Below are positions 16,660 through 24,993 of a stretch of 64,000 nt of DNA, piece after piece. The stretch comes from Micromonospora chokoriensis. GTDB lineage: Bacteria; Actinomycetota; Actinomycetes; Mycobacteriales; Micromonosporaceae. Numbering within the stretch: position 1 is the first letter of the stretch; every line of letters begins with the position of its first letter. Location: the NCBI RefSeq assembly GCF_900091505.1, contig NZ_LT607409.1:744001-808000 (forward strand). The letters run 5' to 3'. Position numbers and translations under genes: made by a program. Below the pieces are notes generated by a model, which was not told the origin of the DNA, made no database searches, and saw only the letters and a list, made by a program, of their open reading frames with translations.

Positions 16660-18813
16660 ATGACCGACACCATCCGGTACGACCGCGGCGCCGACGGCAT
16701 CGTCACGCTCACGCTGGACGACCCCACCCAGACCGCGAACACCATGAACCGGGCGTACGCCGCGTCGATGAGCGCCGCCCTCGACCGGTTGGAGGCCGAG
16801 CCCGATCTTGTCGGGGTCATCGTGACCAGCGCGAAGTCGACGTTCTTCGCGGGTGGTGACCTGCCGGAGATGATCAAGGCCACCCGCGCGGATGCCCCGG
16901 CTCTCAGCGACCTGCTCGGCACCATCAAACGGGACCTGCGCCGACTGGAGACGCTGGGCCGCCCGGTGGTGGCGGCGGTCAACGGCTCCGCGCTCGGCGG
17001 CGGTCTGGAGATCGCGCTCGCCTGCCACCACCGGATCGCGCTGGACGCGCCCGACAGCCGGCTCGGATTGCCCGAGGTGACCCTGGGTCTGCTGCCCGGG
17101 GCCGGCGGGGTCACCCGGACCGTACGGATGCTCGGCCTGGCCGGTGCGCTGACCACTGTGCTGCTCACCGGTCGGCGGATGCGACCGGCCGACGCCCTGG
17201 CCGCCGGGATCGTGGACGAGGTGGTCGCCACCGAGGCCGAACTGCTGGACTCCGCCCGTGCCTGGATCGCCGCCAACCCGCAGCCGAAGCAGCCGTGGGA
17301 CCGACCGGACTACCGGATGCCCGGCGGCAGCCCGGCCAGCCGGTCCCTCGCCGCCCAGTTGCCCGCCTTCCCGGCGACACTGCGCAAACAGCTCAAGGGT
17401 GCCCGGCTGCCCGCACCGGAGGCGATCCTGGCCACCGCCGTGGAAGGCGCGCAGGTCGACGTGGACACCGCGCTCACAGTGGAGACCCGGCACCTGATCG
17501 GCCTGCTCACCGGGCAGGTCGCCAAGAACATGATCGGGGCGTTCTTCTTCGACCTGAAGGCCGTCAACGGCGGTGCCGCCCGACCGTCGGTGGACGTCGC
17601 ACCGGTGCGGCGGGTGGCGGTGCTCGGGGCGGGCATGATGGGCGCGGGCATCGCGTACGCCTGCGCCAGCGCCGGTCTCGACGTGGTGGTCAGGGACGTC
17701 ACGGCCGAGGCCGCCGGGCGGGCCCGGGAGCACGCCGAACGGTTGCTGACCCGCCGGGTCCGCAAGGGCCGGTCCACGGAGGCGGAAGCCCACGCGGTGC
17801 TGGACCGGATCACCACCACCGACCGGGTGGACGCGCTGACCGGCTGCGACGCGGTCATCGAGGCGGTCTTCGAGGACCCGGCGCTGAAGAAGGCCGTCTT
17901 CGCCGAGGTGCTGCCCGTGCTGGCACCCGACGCGCTGATCGCCTCCAACACGTCCACCCTGCCGATCACCGGGCTGGCCGAGGGGGTGGACCGCCCGGCC
18001 GACTTCATCGGCATGCACTTCTTCTCCCCGGTGGACCGGATGCCACTGCTGGAGATCGTGGTCGGCGAACGGACCGGCGACGCCGCGCTGGCCCGCGCGT
18101 TCGACCTGGGTCGCCGGATCGGCAAGACCCCGATCGTGGTCAACGACGGCCGGGGCTTCTTCACCAGCCGGGTGATCGGACAGTTCATGGACGAGGCGAT
18201 CGGCATGGTCGCCGAGGGCGTCCCCGCCGCGTCGGTGGAGCAGGCCGCGTTGCAGGCCGGCTACCCGACCGGGCCGTTGGCGCTCGCCGACGAGGTCAGC
18301 CTCACCCTGATCCAGCGGATCCGCCGCCAGTTCGAGGCCGCCAGCGAGGAGTTCCTGCCGCTGCCCGCGCACCGGCTCGTGGACGAACTGGTCGACGCGT
18401 ACGACCGGCCGGGACGCGCCGCCGGGCGCGGCTTCTACGCGTACGACGACGGCACCCGGGGCCGGTTGTGGCCCGGCCTCGCGGACCTGACCACCGACGC
18501 GGGACGGGCGGTGCCGTTCACCGACCTCCAGGAGCGGATGCTGTTCGCCGAGGCGCTCGACGCGCTGCGCTGCCTCGACGAGGGCGTGCTGCGGACCGAG
18601 ACCGACGCCAACATCGGCTCGATCTTCGGCATCGGCTTCCCCGCCTGGACCGGAGGGGTGATCCGCTACGTCCGGCAGTACTCCGGCGGTCCGGCGGGCT
18701 TCGCGGCCCGCGCCACCGAGTTGGCCGACCGCTACGGCGACCGGTTCAGGCCGCCCGCCGACCTGGTCGACCGGCTCGCCGCCCGTACCGCCGAACCGGC
18801 CGGCGTCGCGTGA
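16660..18813 (+). CDS. Fatty-acid oxidation complex alpha subunit (enoyl-CoA hydratase / 3-hydroxyacyl-CoA dehydrogenase)
   Basis: 717 aa fusion. The crotonase domain (1 to about 190) shows FFAGGDLPEM and NGSALGGGLEIALACHHRIA (oxyanion hole). The NAD-binding domain (from about 313) shows VAVLGAGMMGAGIAYACASA. SNTSTLPITGLA and GMHFFSPVDRMPLLEIVVG mark the dehydrogenase active site, and two C-terminal helical domains follow. GGAGGACGACA precedes the ATG. It hydrates enoyl-CoA and oxidises the hydroxyacyl-CoA. It is the FadB/FadJ type, the partner of the preceding thiolase, and ends in a four-base overlap with the racemase gene. Confidence 0.95.
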   Translation: MTDTIRYDRGADGIVTLTLDDPTQTANTMNRAYAASMSAALDRLEAEPDLVGVIVTSAKSTFFAGGDLPEMIKATRADAPALSDLLGTIKRDLRRLETLGRPVVAAVNGSALGGGLEIALACHHRIALDAPDSRLGLPEVTLGLLPGAGGVTRTVRMLGLAGALTTVLLTGRRMRPADALAAGIVDEVVATEAELLDSARAWIAANPQPKQPWDRPDYRMPGGSPASRSLAAQLPAFPATLRKQLKGARLPAPEAILATAVEGAQVDVDTALTVETRHLIGLLTGQVAKNMIGAFFFDLKAVNGGAARPSVDVAPVRRVAVLGAGMMGAGIAYACASAGLDVVVRDVTAEAAGRAREHAERLLTRRVRKGRSTEAEAHAVLDRITTTDRVDALTGCDAVIEAVFEDPALKKAVFAEVLPVLAPDALIASNTSTLPITGLAEGVDRPADFIGMHFFSPVDRMPLLEIVVGERTGDAALARAFDLGRRIGKTPIVVNDGRGFFTSRVIGQFMDEAIGMVAEGVPAASVEQAALQAGYPTGPLALADEVSLTLIQRIRRQFEAASEEFLPLPAHRLVDELVDAYDRPGRAAGRGFYAYDDGTRGRLWPGLADLTTDAGRAVPFTDLQERMLFAEALDALRCLDEGVLRTETDANIGSIFGIGFPAWTGGVIRYVRQYSGGPAGFAARATELADRYGDRFRPPADLVDRLAARTAEPAGVA

Positions 18814-20000
18814 CGGCCGCCTGGCCGAGCCCCGGCGGATCGGCGGCGGCCGACGACCCGGGCGCGGATGGACGCGGCGGGCCGCTCGCCGGGGTACGTG
18901 TCGTCGAACTGGCCAGCCTCGCCCCGGCCCCGTTCGGGTGCATGGTGCTCGCCGACCTGGGCGCGGACGTGGTGCGGGTGGACCGGCCGGGCGCACCCGG
19001 AGCGGGCCGGCTGGCCGCCCCGACCGGTGGCCCGTTGCAGCGCGGTCGGCGGGTCACCACGCTGGACCTGAAGACCCCGGACGGCGTGGCCGACCTGTTG
19101 CGTCTGGTCGACAGGGCGGACGTGCTGGTCGAGGCGTACCGGCCGGGGGTGGCCGAGCGGCTCGGCTTCGGCCCGCAGGTGTGCCGGACCCGCAACCCCC
19201 GACTGGTGTACGCGCGGATGACCGGCTGGGGTCAGGACGGCCCGCTGGCCGCCCGAGCCGGGCACGACATCGACTACATCGCGGTCGCCGGGGCGTTGGA
19301 GCCGCTGGGGCGCGCGGGCGAGCGCCCGTACGCCCCGATGAACCTGCTCGGCGACTTCGGCGGGGGCGGCATGCTGCTCGCCGTCGGAGTGCTGGCCGCA
19401 CTGCTGGAACGGGAACGCTCCGGCGTCGGCCAGGTGGTCGACGCGGCGATGGTGGACGGTTCGGCCCTGCTCACCTCGTTCCTGCACGGGCTGCTCGGCA
19501 CCGGCCTGTGGGCCGCGCCGCGCGGGCGCAACATCTTCGACGGTGGAGCGCCGTTCTACGACACGTACGCCACCTCGGACGGCGGATTCATGGCCGTCGG
19601 CGCGGTGGAACCGGCCTTCTACGCCGTACTCCTGGCCGGCCTCGACCTCGCCGACGACCCGGACCTGCCCGCGCAGTACGACCCGAGCGGCTGGGACGAG
19701 CTGCGGCGACGGTTCACCGAGCGGTTCGCCGAGCGCACCCGGGACGAGTGGACGGCGGTCTTCGCCGACCTGGACGCCTGCGTCGCGCCGGTGCTCGCTC
19801 CCGGCGAGGCGCACCGGCACCCGCACAACGCCGCCCGGGACACGTTCGTCGAGGTGGGTGGAGAGATCCAACCGGCGCCGGCACCCCGCTTCGACCGAAC
19901 ACCGACAACGCGCCCGACCCCAGCCCCCGACCCGGACCGAGACACCCAACCGGTCGACGACATCCTCACCGGGTGGCCCCCGCACCCACCCTCAAGTTGA
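18810..20000 (+). CDS. CoA-transferase family III protein, probable alpha-methylacyl-CoA racemase
   Basis: 396 aa from GTG 18810 (GTGA overlap with the previous stop). CaiB/BaiF fold: VVELASLAPAPFGCMVLADL at the N-terminus. H152 (ARAGHDIDY) and D182 (NLLGDFGGG) are 30 residues apart, as are His126/Asp156 of the Mycobacterium tuberculosis racemase MCR. This supports racemase rather than transferase. The enzyme epimerises 2R-methylacyl-CoA to the 2S form required by acyl-CoA dehydrogenase, which fits operon partners that degrade methyl-branched chains. The C-terminal 40 residues are Pro/Thr-rich and probably unstructured. The stop codon lies inside a terminator stem. Confidence 0.88.
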   Translation: MTAAWPSPGGSAAADDPGADGRGGPLAGVRVVELASLAPAPFGCMVLADLGADVVRVDRPGAPGAGRLAAPTGGPLQRGRRVTTLDLKTPDGVADLLRLVDRADVLVEAYRPGVAERLGFGPQVCRTRNPRLVYARMTGWGQDGPLAARAGHDIDYIAVAGALEPLGRAGERPYAPMNLLGDFGGGGMLLAVGVLAALLERERSGVGQVVDAAMVDGSALLTSFLHGLLGTGLWAAPRGRNIFDGGAPFYDTYATSDGGFMAVGAVEPAFYAVLLAGLDLADDPDLPAQYDPSGWDELRRRFTERFAERTRDEWTAVFADLDACVAPVLAPGEAHRHPHNAARDTFVEVGGEIQPAPAPRFDRTPTTRPTPAPDPDRDTQPVDDILTGWPPHPPSS

Positions 20001-20051
20001 TCAAGGGGTGTGCGTCAAGGAGTCTCTTCTGACGCAAACCCCTTGATCAAC
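19996..20051. terminator. Bidirectional terminator containing both convergent stop codons
   Basis: Arms 19996-20017 and 20030-20051 pair over 22 positions with one mismatch around a 12-base loop. The racemase stop (19998-20000) lies in the left arm and the stop of the facing ctaG-like gene (20015-20017) at its inner end, so both mRNAs would end in this hairpin. Confidence 0.8.
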
Positions 20052-20875
20052 CGCATTGGGCGGCGGGACGGGGACGGGGACGGGCGGTGGGCTGGGCGGC
20101 GGCGGTGGGGGCGGGCGTACCAGGTGGTGAAGAGGGCCACCGCCAGCAGCAGTTCGGCCAGGTCGCCGCCGTAGTACATGAGGTGGGCCGCCGACCGGAA
20201 CGCCGCCGGATCGCTGTCGGTCAGGCCGGGCGGGAGCGTTTCGGCGTGCGCGTACAGGTACTTGGCCAGCACGGAGTGACCGGCCGCCGCGCCGATCAGC
20301 GCGCCGACCCGCACCGCCAGCCCGGGGCGTCGGGGCGCCGGGTCCGGTCCGGCCAGCGACCAGGCGAACAGGTACCCGGCCGCCAGGTAGTGCAGGTGCA
20401 CGGCGTGGTGCAGGACCGGCTGCCGCTCGGCCACGGCGTACAGCGGGGTGAGCAGCACCAACGCCATCCCGCCGGTGGTCAACAGTGCGGCGGTGACCGG
20501 GTGGGCGAGCAGGTGCACTGCCCGGGAACGCAGCAGCCGACCGGTCGCCCGACGTACCGCCGATGGGGAGACCCGTAGCAGCAGCGTCACCGGCGCGCCG
20601 AGCACCAGCCCGAGCGGAGCCAGCATGCCGAGCAGCAGGTGTTGCGCCATGTGCCCGCGCGGATCGTCGGGGAGCCAGCCCGGCGACCCCACGGCGACGG
20701 CCAACAGGGCGCAGCCGACCAGCCACGCGGCGGTGCGCCGGTGGTCCCAACCACGCTGGTCGCGGACGGCGGCCACCATATAGACGCCCGCCAGCACCAC
20801 GACCGGCAGGAGCGGCAACCAACCCGGCCCCTCCGCCGCGTGCCCGCCGTGCGCGAACACCGTCGGTTCCGTCAT
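20015..20875 (-). CDS. CtaG-like cytochrome c oxidase assembly membrane protein
   Basis: 286 aa with about seven membrane helices. His-rich loops are typical of the caa3-type CtaG family: DDPRGHMAQHLLLGMLAPLG, AERQPVLHHAVHLHYLAAGY, LTDSDPAAFRSAAHLMYYGGD and FAHGGHAA at the start. Family members help insert copper into the oxidase. The last residues (RLIKGFASEETP) are encoded by the terminator hairpin and are presumably not functional. It overlaps the DUF2243 gene upstream by four bases (ATGA), a pairing common in actinomycetes. Confidence 0.85.
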   Translation of the reverse strand: MTEPTVFAHGGHAAEGPGWLPLLPVVVLAGVYMVAAVRDQRGWDHRRTAAWLVGCALLAVAVGSPGWLPDDPRGHMAQHLLLGMLAPLGLVLGAPVTLLLRVSPSAVRRATGRLLRSRAVHLLAHPVTAALLTTGGMALVLLTPLYAVAERQPVLHHAVHLHYLAAGYLFAWSLAGPDPAPRRPGLAVRVGALIGAAAGHSVLAKYLYAHAETLPPGLTDSDPAAFRSAAHLMYYGGDLAELLLAVALFTTWYARPHRRRPAHRPSPSPSRRPMRLIKGFASEETP

Positions 20876-21366
20876 CGTCGGCCGTCACCCCGGGACCGGC
20901 TTCGCCACACCACCGCGATGCCGGCCAGCAGCAGCACCGCGCCGGCCACGTTCCACACCACGTCGTACGGAACCAGGTGTACGCCATAGCGGATCTGGTG
21001 CAGCCGCAGCACCTTGTGGTCGACCAGCCCGTCGAAGAGCTGGAAACCTCCGGCGCCGAGCAGGAGGCCACCCCAGGTCAGCCGGCTCGACAGAGCACCC
21101 CGTCGGCGCAGGTCGGCGAGCCAGAAGAAGCCGCCGACCAGGGCGACCACCTCGGCGGCGTGCAGCAGACCGTCGGAGAGCAGCGCCACCGACGGTGTGG
21201 ACCGGTCGTAGAAGTGGTGCCAGGCGAGTAACTGGTGGAAGACGATCTCGTCCACCGCGGCCATGATCGCGACCCCGATCAGGACACCGACCAGGACGGA
21301 CGAGCGCACCTCGACGACACGTGCCCCTGGCAGGCGCGACTCGGCCACCACACACCTCGCATCCAT
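20872..21366 (-). CDS. DUF2243 membrane protein
   Basis: 164 aa with four helices. Family features are AAVDEIVFHQLLAWHHFYDR, LLSDGLLHAAEVVAL and GGFQLFDGLVDHKVLRLHQI, a His-rich pattern that could bind metal or haem. The function is unknown, but it is regularly found next to CtaG-like genes, as here. The start is uncertain: ATG 21366 lacks a good ribosome-binding site, a TTG lies at 21381, and GTG 21348 has GAGG six bases upstream. Confidence 0.8.
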   Translation of the reverse strand: MDARCVVAESRLPGARVVEVRSSVLVGVLIGVAIMAAVDEIVFHQLLAWHHFYDRSTPSVALLSDGLLHAAEVVALVGGFFWLADLRRRGALSSRLTWGGLLLGAGGFQLFDGLVDHKVLRLHQIRYGVHLVPYDVVWNVAGAVLLLAGIAVVWRSRSRGDGRR

Positions 21367-21427
21367 GTCAGGGAGCGACAAATACCCGAAAATGCCCGAG
21401 TCATGCCGTCACCGCGCTCAAGGTCAT

Positions 21428-21490
21428 CACGAGTTCGGCGAAGTGGGGCGATCAACTGGGGCGGGATACCGCCACTTCGAGGAACTCGTG
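21428..21490. repeat. Imperfect inverted repeat in the 21.4-kb intergenic region
   Basis: A 19-base arm (21428-21446, CACGAGTTCGGCGAAGTGG) pairs with 21472-21490 with two adjacent mismatches around a 25-base loop. It lies in a 426-base region with no gene (21367-21792), between divergently arranged genes and next to a G/C satellite. It resembles an intergenic palindromic element. Confidence 0.5.
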
Positions 21491-21504
21491 TGGATCACGC
21501 CCCA

Positions 21505-21680
21505 GGGCCCGGGCAGGGCCGGGCCGGACAGGGCCGGGCCGGACAGGGCCGGGCCGGACAGGGCCGGGCCGGGCGGGCCGGGCAGGGCCGGGCCGGGCCG
21601 GGCAGGGCCGGGCCGGGCCGGGCAGGGCCGGGCAGGGCCGGGCAGGGCCGGGCAGGGCCGGGCAGGGCCGGGCAGGGCGG
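21505..21680. repeat. G/C-rich tandem satellite
   Basis: About 175 bases made almost only of GGGCC-type blocks: several 15-base units GGACAGGGCCGGGCC, then at least six perfect copies of the 10-base unit GGCAGGGCCG. The strand is strikingly poor in T. Open frames here (repeating Gly-Gln-Gly-Arg-Ala) are artefacts. It lies upstream of the DUF2786 gene and may vary in copy number. Confidence 0.85.
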
Positions 21681-21792
21681 TGCGGTGCGGGAGACCCGCG
21701 CGGGTGCCCGTTTCACGGCTCCGACACCCCGCGCGGCATGATCATGGAGCCTGGAGGGGCAGCGCAGGTCAGAGCCAGTCAAGGAGGTGCCC

Positions 21793-23079
21793 GTGCCGAA
21801 CGCTGACGAACTCGTCGCCAACGCGCTCGCGGCGGTGCGCGGCACCGACGTACGGCAGGCCGAACGACAGCTGGACCAGCTGATGGTCGGCACCGGCGCG
21901 GCGGACGGCAGCACAGCGGTGGACGCGGCGTTGTCGGGCCGCCTGATCCGCGGTCTGAGCCGACTGTGGCCGCGCGGCTGGCAGCCGGCCGACGTGGACC
22001 GGATCGTCGACCGGCGGCTCGGCAGCCGTGCGGCACTGCTGGTCCGCGCGGCGATGGCCGCCCAGCGGCGTACCCAGCCCGAACCGGTCCCCACCTGGTG
22101 GGACGACCAGCTACGCGGGCTGACCGCCGACGTCCGCAGGACCGCCGACGTCCGCAGGACCGACGACGACGTGCTGGCCTCCTGGACGATTGCGGAGGGC
22201 CTGGACCGGGCCGACGCGCTCCGGACCGCTGTGGAGACTCTCGCGCTGCTGGAGAGCCTGCCGCCGATCGCGGTGCTGCGCCCACCGCCGGGCACGACCG
22301 GCGCGGTGACCGCCCGACCGGCGGGAGCGGCCCGCAGCGGGTCACCGATGCTCGACCGGGTACGGGCGTTGCTGGCCAAGGCCGAGTCGACGACCTTCCC
22401 GGCCGAGGCGGAGGCGTTGACCGCCAAGGCGCAGGAGTTGATCGCCCGGCACAGCATCGACGAGGCGCTGCTGGCCGCCGGGGCGGAGCGCGGCGACCAG
22501 CCCGGTGGGGTACGCCTGAGCACCGACACCCCGTACGCGGGCGCGAAGGCGCTGCTGGTGCAGGAGGTGGCGGCGGCGAACCGCTGCGAGGCGGTCTGGT
22601 CCGACGATCTCGGCTTCACCACCGTGCTGGGTTGGCCGGCGGATCTGGTGGCGGTGGAGCTGCTCTACACCTCGTTGCTGGTGCAGGCGACGGCCGCGAT
22701 GCTGCGGGGGCGCGCCGAGCGGCGCTCGGGGTCGGGGCGGCGGACGAAGGCGTGGGACGAGTCCTTCCTCAACGCGTTCGCGCTGCGGATCGGCGAGCGG
22801 CTGCGTACGGCCACCGAGGCGGCGACCGAAGCGGCGGACCGGGCGACGGCCGAGACGACCGGGGCGGAGCGGCTGTTGCCGGTGCTCGCCGCACGGGGTG
22901 AGGCGGTCCGCGAGCGGCTGGACACGCTCTTCCCCGGCGTCACCCGGCATCGACTCAGCGTCCGGGACGCCGAGGGCTGGTCCTCCGGCACGTCGGCCGC
23001 CGACCGGGCGTCGTTGGACGTCGGCGGCGGGCGGAAGCCCCGGCAGGTGCCCGGCGGGCGTCCACCCGGGCGGCGCTGA
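21793..23079 (+). CDS. DUF2786 domain protein
   Basis: 428 aa from GTG 21793; a perfect AAGGAGG lies five bases upstream, and the GTG at 21787 is part of that site. The recognisable core (about 186-225, MLDRVRALLAKAESTTFPAE, then AEALTAKAQELIARHSIDEA) is DUF2786, shared with phage and actinobacterial proteins of unknown function. The N-terminal third is helical. A later segment resembles a protease-like fold (VEVLYTSLLVQATAAML-type helices around WDESFLNAFALRIGERL). A perfect 18-base tandem duplication (22123-22158) repeats six residues (TADVRR). No close functional neighbour. Confidence 0.8.
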   Translation: MPNADELVANALAAVRGTDVRQAERQLDQLMVGTGAADGSTAVDAALSGRLIRGLSRLWPRGWQPADVDRIVDRRLGSRAALLVRAAMAAQRRTQPEPVPTWWDDQLRGLTADVRRTADVRRTDDDVLASWTIAEGLDRADALRTAVETLALLESLPPIAVLRPPPGTTGAVTARPAGAARSGSPMLDRVRALLAKAESTTFPAEAEALTAKAQELIARHSIDEALLAAGAERGDQPGGVRLSTDTPYAGAKALLVQEVAAANRCEAVWSDDLGFTTVLGWPADLVAVELLYTSLLVQATAAMLRGRAERRSGSGRRTKAWDESFLNAFALRIGERLRTATEAATEAADRATAETTGAERLLPVLAARGEAVRERLDTLFPGVTRHRLSVRDAEGWSSGTSAADRASLDVGGGRKPRQVPGGRPPGRR

Positions 23080-23232
23080 CCGCAGCGTCGCCGGCTCGAC
23101 CGGCGTGGGAGCACCACCGGCGGAGATTTCTGGGATTTTCTTCGCTGAGCCGTAGGGAACGGGGCGACGACTCCGACCCTCCCGTGAGCCGCGCCCCGAC
23201 CGGGGTGCGATCGAGGTCTGAGGAGCACCACT

Positions 23233-23598
23233 GTGAAGTACATGCTGCTGATCTGGAACCGGCCCGGCTTCACCGAGGAGCTGACCGAGCAGGACCGCAC
23301 GGCCCTGTTCGGCGAGGTCGACGAGATCATGAAGGAGTTGACCGAGACCGGCGAGTTAATCGACGGCCAGGCGTTGGCCAACCCGGCGCAGACGGTGACG
23401 GTCCGGCTCGTCGGCGGCAGCCCGGAGGTCGTCGACGGGCCGTTCATGGAGAGCAAGGAGCAGTTCGCCGGGTATCTGACCGTCGACTGCGACAGCCCGC
23501 AGCGGGCCGCCGAGATCGCCGCCCGCTGGCCGGACGTGCGGTTCGGCGGCGCGATGGAGGTCCGTCCGGTGATGGAGCAGGCCGGGACGGAGATGTGA
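23233..23598 (+). CDS. YCII/DGPF-domain protein
   Basis: 121 aa with the full YCII-like fold: MKYMLLIWNRPG at the start and the DGPF signature in VVDGPFMESKEQFAGYLTVD. GTG 23233 follows TGAGGAGC. Its stop overlaps the start of an ECF sigma gene (GTGA). In actinobacteria DGPF proteins are the conserved partners of ECF42 sigma factors, and here the two are translationally coupled. The molecular role is not established; it is not an anti-sigma factor in the classical sense. Confidence 0.9.
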   Translation: MKYMLLIWNRPGFTEELTEQDRTALFGEVDEIMKELTETGELIDGQALANPAQTVTVRLVGGSPEVVDGPFMESKEQFAGYLTVDCDSPQRAAEIAARWPDVRFGGAMEVRPVMEQAGTEM

Positions 23599-24854
23599 CC
23601 GACGACCGGACGGTCGAGGACCTGCTGCGTACGCTCGCGCCGCAGGTCCTCGGCCTCCTGGTCCGCCGACACGGCCAGTTCGACAGGTGCGAGGACGCGG
23701 TCCAGGAGGCGCTGCTCGCCGCCGCGACGCAGTGGCCCGGGCAGGGCGTACCGGACAATCCCCGCGCCTGGCTGCTCACCGTCGCCACCCGTCGGCTCAC
23801 CGACGAGTGGCGCAGCGAGAGCGCCCGCCGGGACCGCGAGGCGGCGGTGGCGTTGCGGGAGCCGGCGTACGCCGGGGTGTCGCCGCCCGCCGACGAGGAG
23901 CCGGCGGTGCCGGACGCCGACGACACGTTGACCCTGCTCTTCCTCTGCTGCCACCCGGCGCTGACCGGATCGGCGCAGGTGGCGCTGACGCTGCGCGCGG
24001 TCGGTGGTCTCAGCACCGCCCAGATCGCCCGGGCGCACCTGGTGCCGGAGGCGACGATGAGCCAGCGGATCCGCCGCGCGAAGCAGCGGATCGAGGCCGC
24101 CGGCGCCCGGTTCGACCTGCCCGCGCCGGGTGAGCGGGAGGAGCGGCTGCGGACGGTGCTGCGGGTGCTGTACCTGATCTTCAACGAGGGGTACACCGCG
24201 TCCAGCGGGCCGGATCTGCACCGGGCCGACCTGACCGCCGAGGCGATCCGGCTGGCCCGCATCCTGCACGGGCTGCTGCCCGACGACGGTGAGGTGGCCG
24301 GGTTGCTGGCGCTCATGCTGCTCACCGACGCGCACCGGGCGGCCCGGGTCGGCGCCGACGGGGACCTGGTGCCGTTGGCCGAGCAGGACCGCACCCGGTG
24401 GGACGCCGCCGCCATCGCGGAGGGGATCGCCCTGATCACGGAGGCGTTGACCTGGTCTCCGCCGGGCCCGTACCAGCTCCAGGCGGCGATCGCCGCGGTG
24501 CACGCCGAGGCGTCGACGGCGGCGGAGACGGACTGGCGGCAGATCGTCGCGCTCTACCGGCTGCTGGCCCGGATCGCCCCGAACCCGATGGTCACCCTCA
24601 ACCAGGCGGTGGCGGTGGCCATGGTGGACGGGCCGCAGGCCGGGCTCACCCTGCTGACCGCGTTGGACGCCGACGAGCGCACCGCCGGGCACCACCGGCT
24701 CGCCGCCGTCCGGGCGCACCTGCTGGAGCTGGCCGGTGAACCGGAGGCGGCACGGGACGCGTACCTGGCGGCGGCACGCGGCACCACGAGCCTGCCCGAG
24801 CAGCGCTACCTGGAGTTGCGGGCCGCCCGACTGACCGGGCCACGCGCGCCCTAG
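23595..24854 (+). CDS. ECF42-type RNA polymerase sigma factor with C-terminal TPR-like domain
   Basis: 419 aa. Region 2 (about 10-75) includes RCEDAVQEALLAAATQWP and NPRAWLLTVATRRLTDEWRS. Region 4 (about 110-165) includes LTLRAVGGLSTAQIARAHLV and PEATMSQRIRRAKQRI. The long C-terminal extension (about 180-419) has the conserved LYLIFNEGYTASSG and helical repeats ending in LELAGEPEAARDAYLAAARG, as expected of ECF42. That extension is thought to be needed for activity in place of an anti-sigma factor. It is coupled to the DGPF gene and probably controls it. Confidence 0.92.
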   Translation: MTDDRTVEDLLRTLAPQVLGLLVRRHGQFDRCEDAVQEALLAAATQWPGQGVPDNPRAWLLTVATRRLTDEWRSESARRDREAAVALREPAYAGVSPPADEEPAVPDADDTLTLLFLCCHPALTGSAQVALTLRAVGGLSTAQIARAHLVPEATMSQRIRRAKQRIEAAGARFDLPAPGEREERLRTVLRVLYLIFNEGYTASSGPDLHRADLTAEAIRLARILHGLLPDDGEVAGLLALMLLTDAHRAARVGADGDLVPLAEQDRTRWDAAAIAEGIALITEALTWSPPGPYQLQAAIAAVHAEASTAAETDWRQIVALYRLLARIAPNPMVTLNQAVAVAMVDGPQAGLTLLTALDADERTAGHHRLAAVRAHLLELAGEPEAARDAYLAAARGTTSLPEQRYLELRAARLTGPRAP

Positions 24855-24993
24855 GTCGTCGGGGTGGAGCGAGGTGTGCGCGTTCGCCCTGCTCGCCGAT
24901 CAGACCGAGGAACTCTTTTGCCATTCGGCAACAGGCTTTGCGGATCGTTCCGGCGCCGGTCACAGTCGGTGGCGACACGCGGAGGAGCGACAG

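Noticed and set aside
15940..18996. 1,018-codon open frame antisense to the thiolase and fadJ genes
   Set aside because: A shadow produced by G/C-rich third positions; its Arg/Gly/Pro/Ala/His composition and lack of motifs contrast with the strongly conserved sense proteins.
20001..21071. 356-codon alternative frame over the CtaG-like and DUF2243 genes
   Set aside because: Composition is shadow-like; the accepted frames have membrane helices and family motifs.
21505..21680. G/C satellite as coding sequence (Gly-Gln-Gly-Arg-Ala repeats)
   Set aside because: All frames are open merely because stop codons cannot form in this composition; no start with a ribosome-binding site.
22665..24719. 684-codon antisense frame over DUF2786, DGPF and sigma genes
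   Set aside because: It crosses three real genes and has no recognisable domain or ribosome-binding site.
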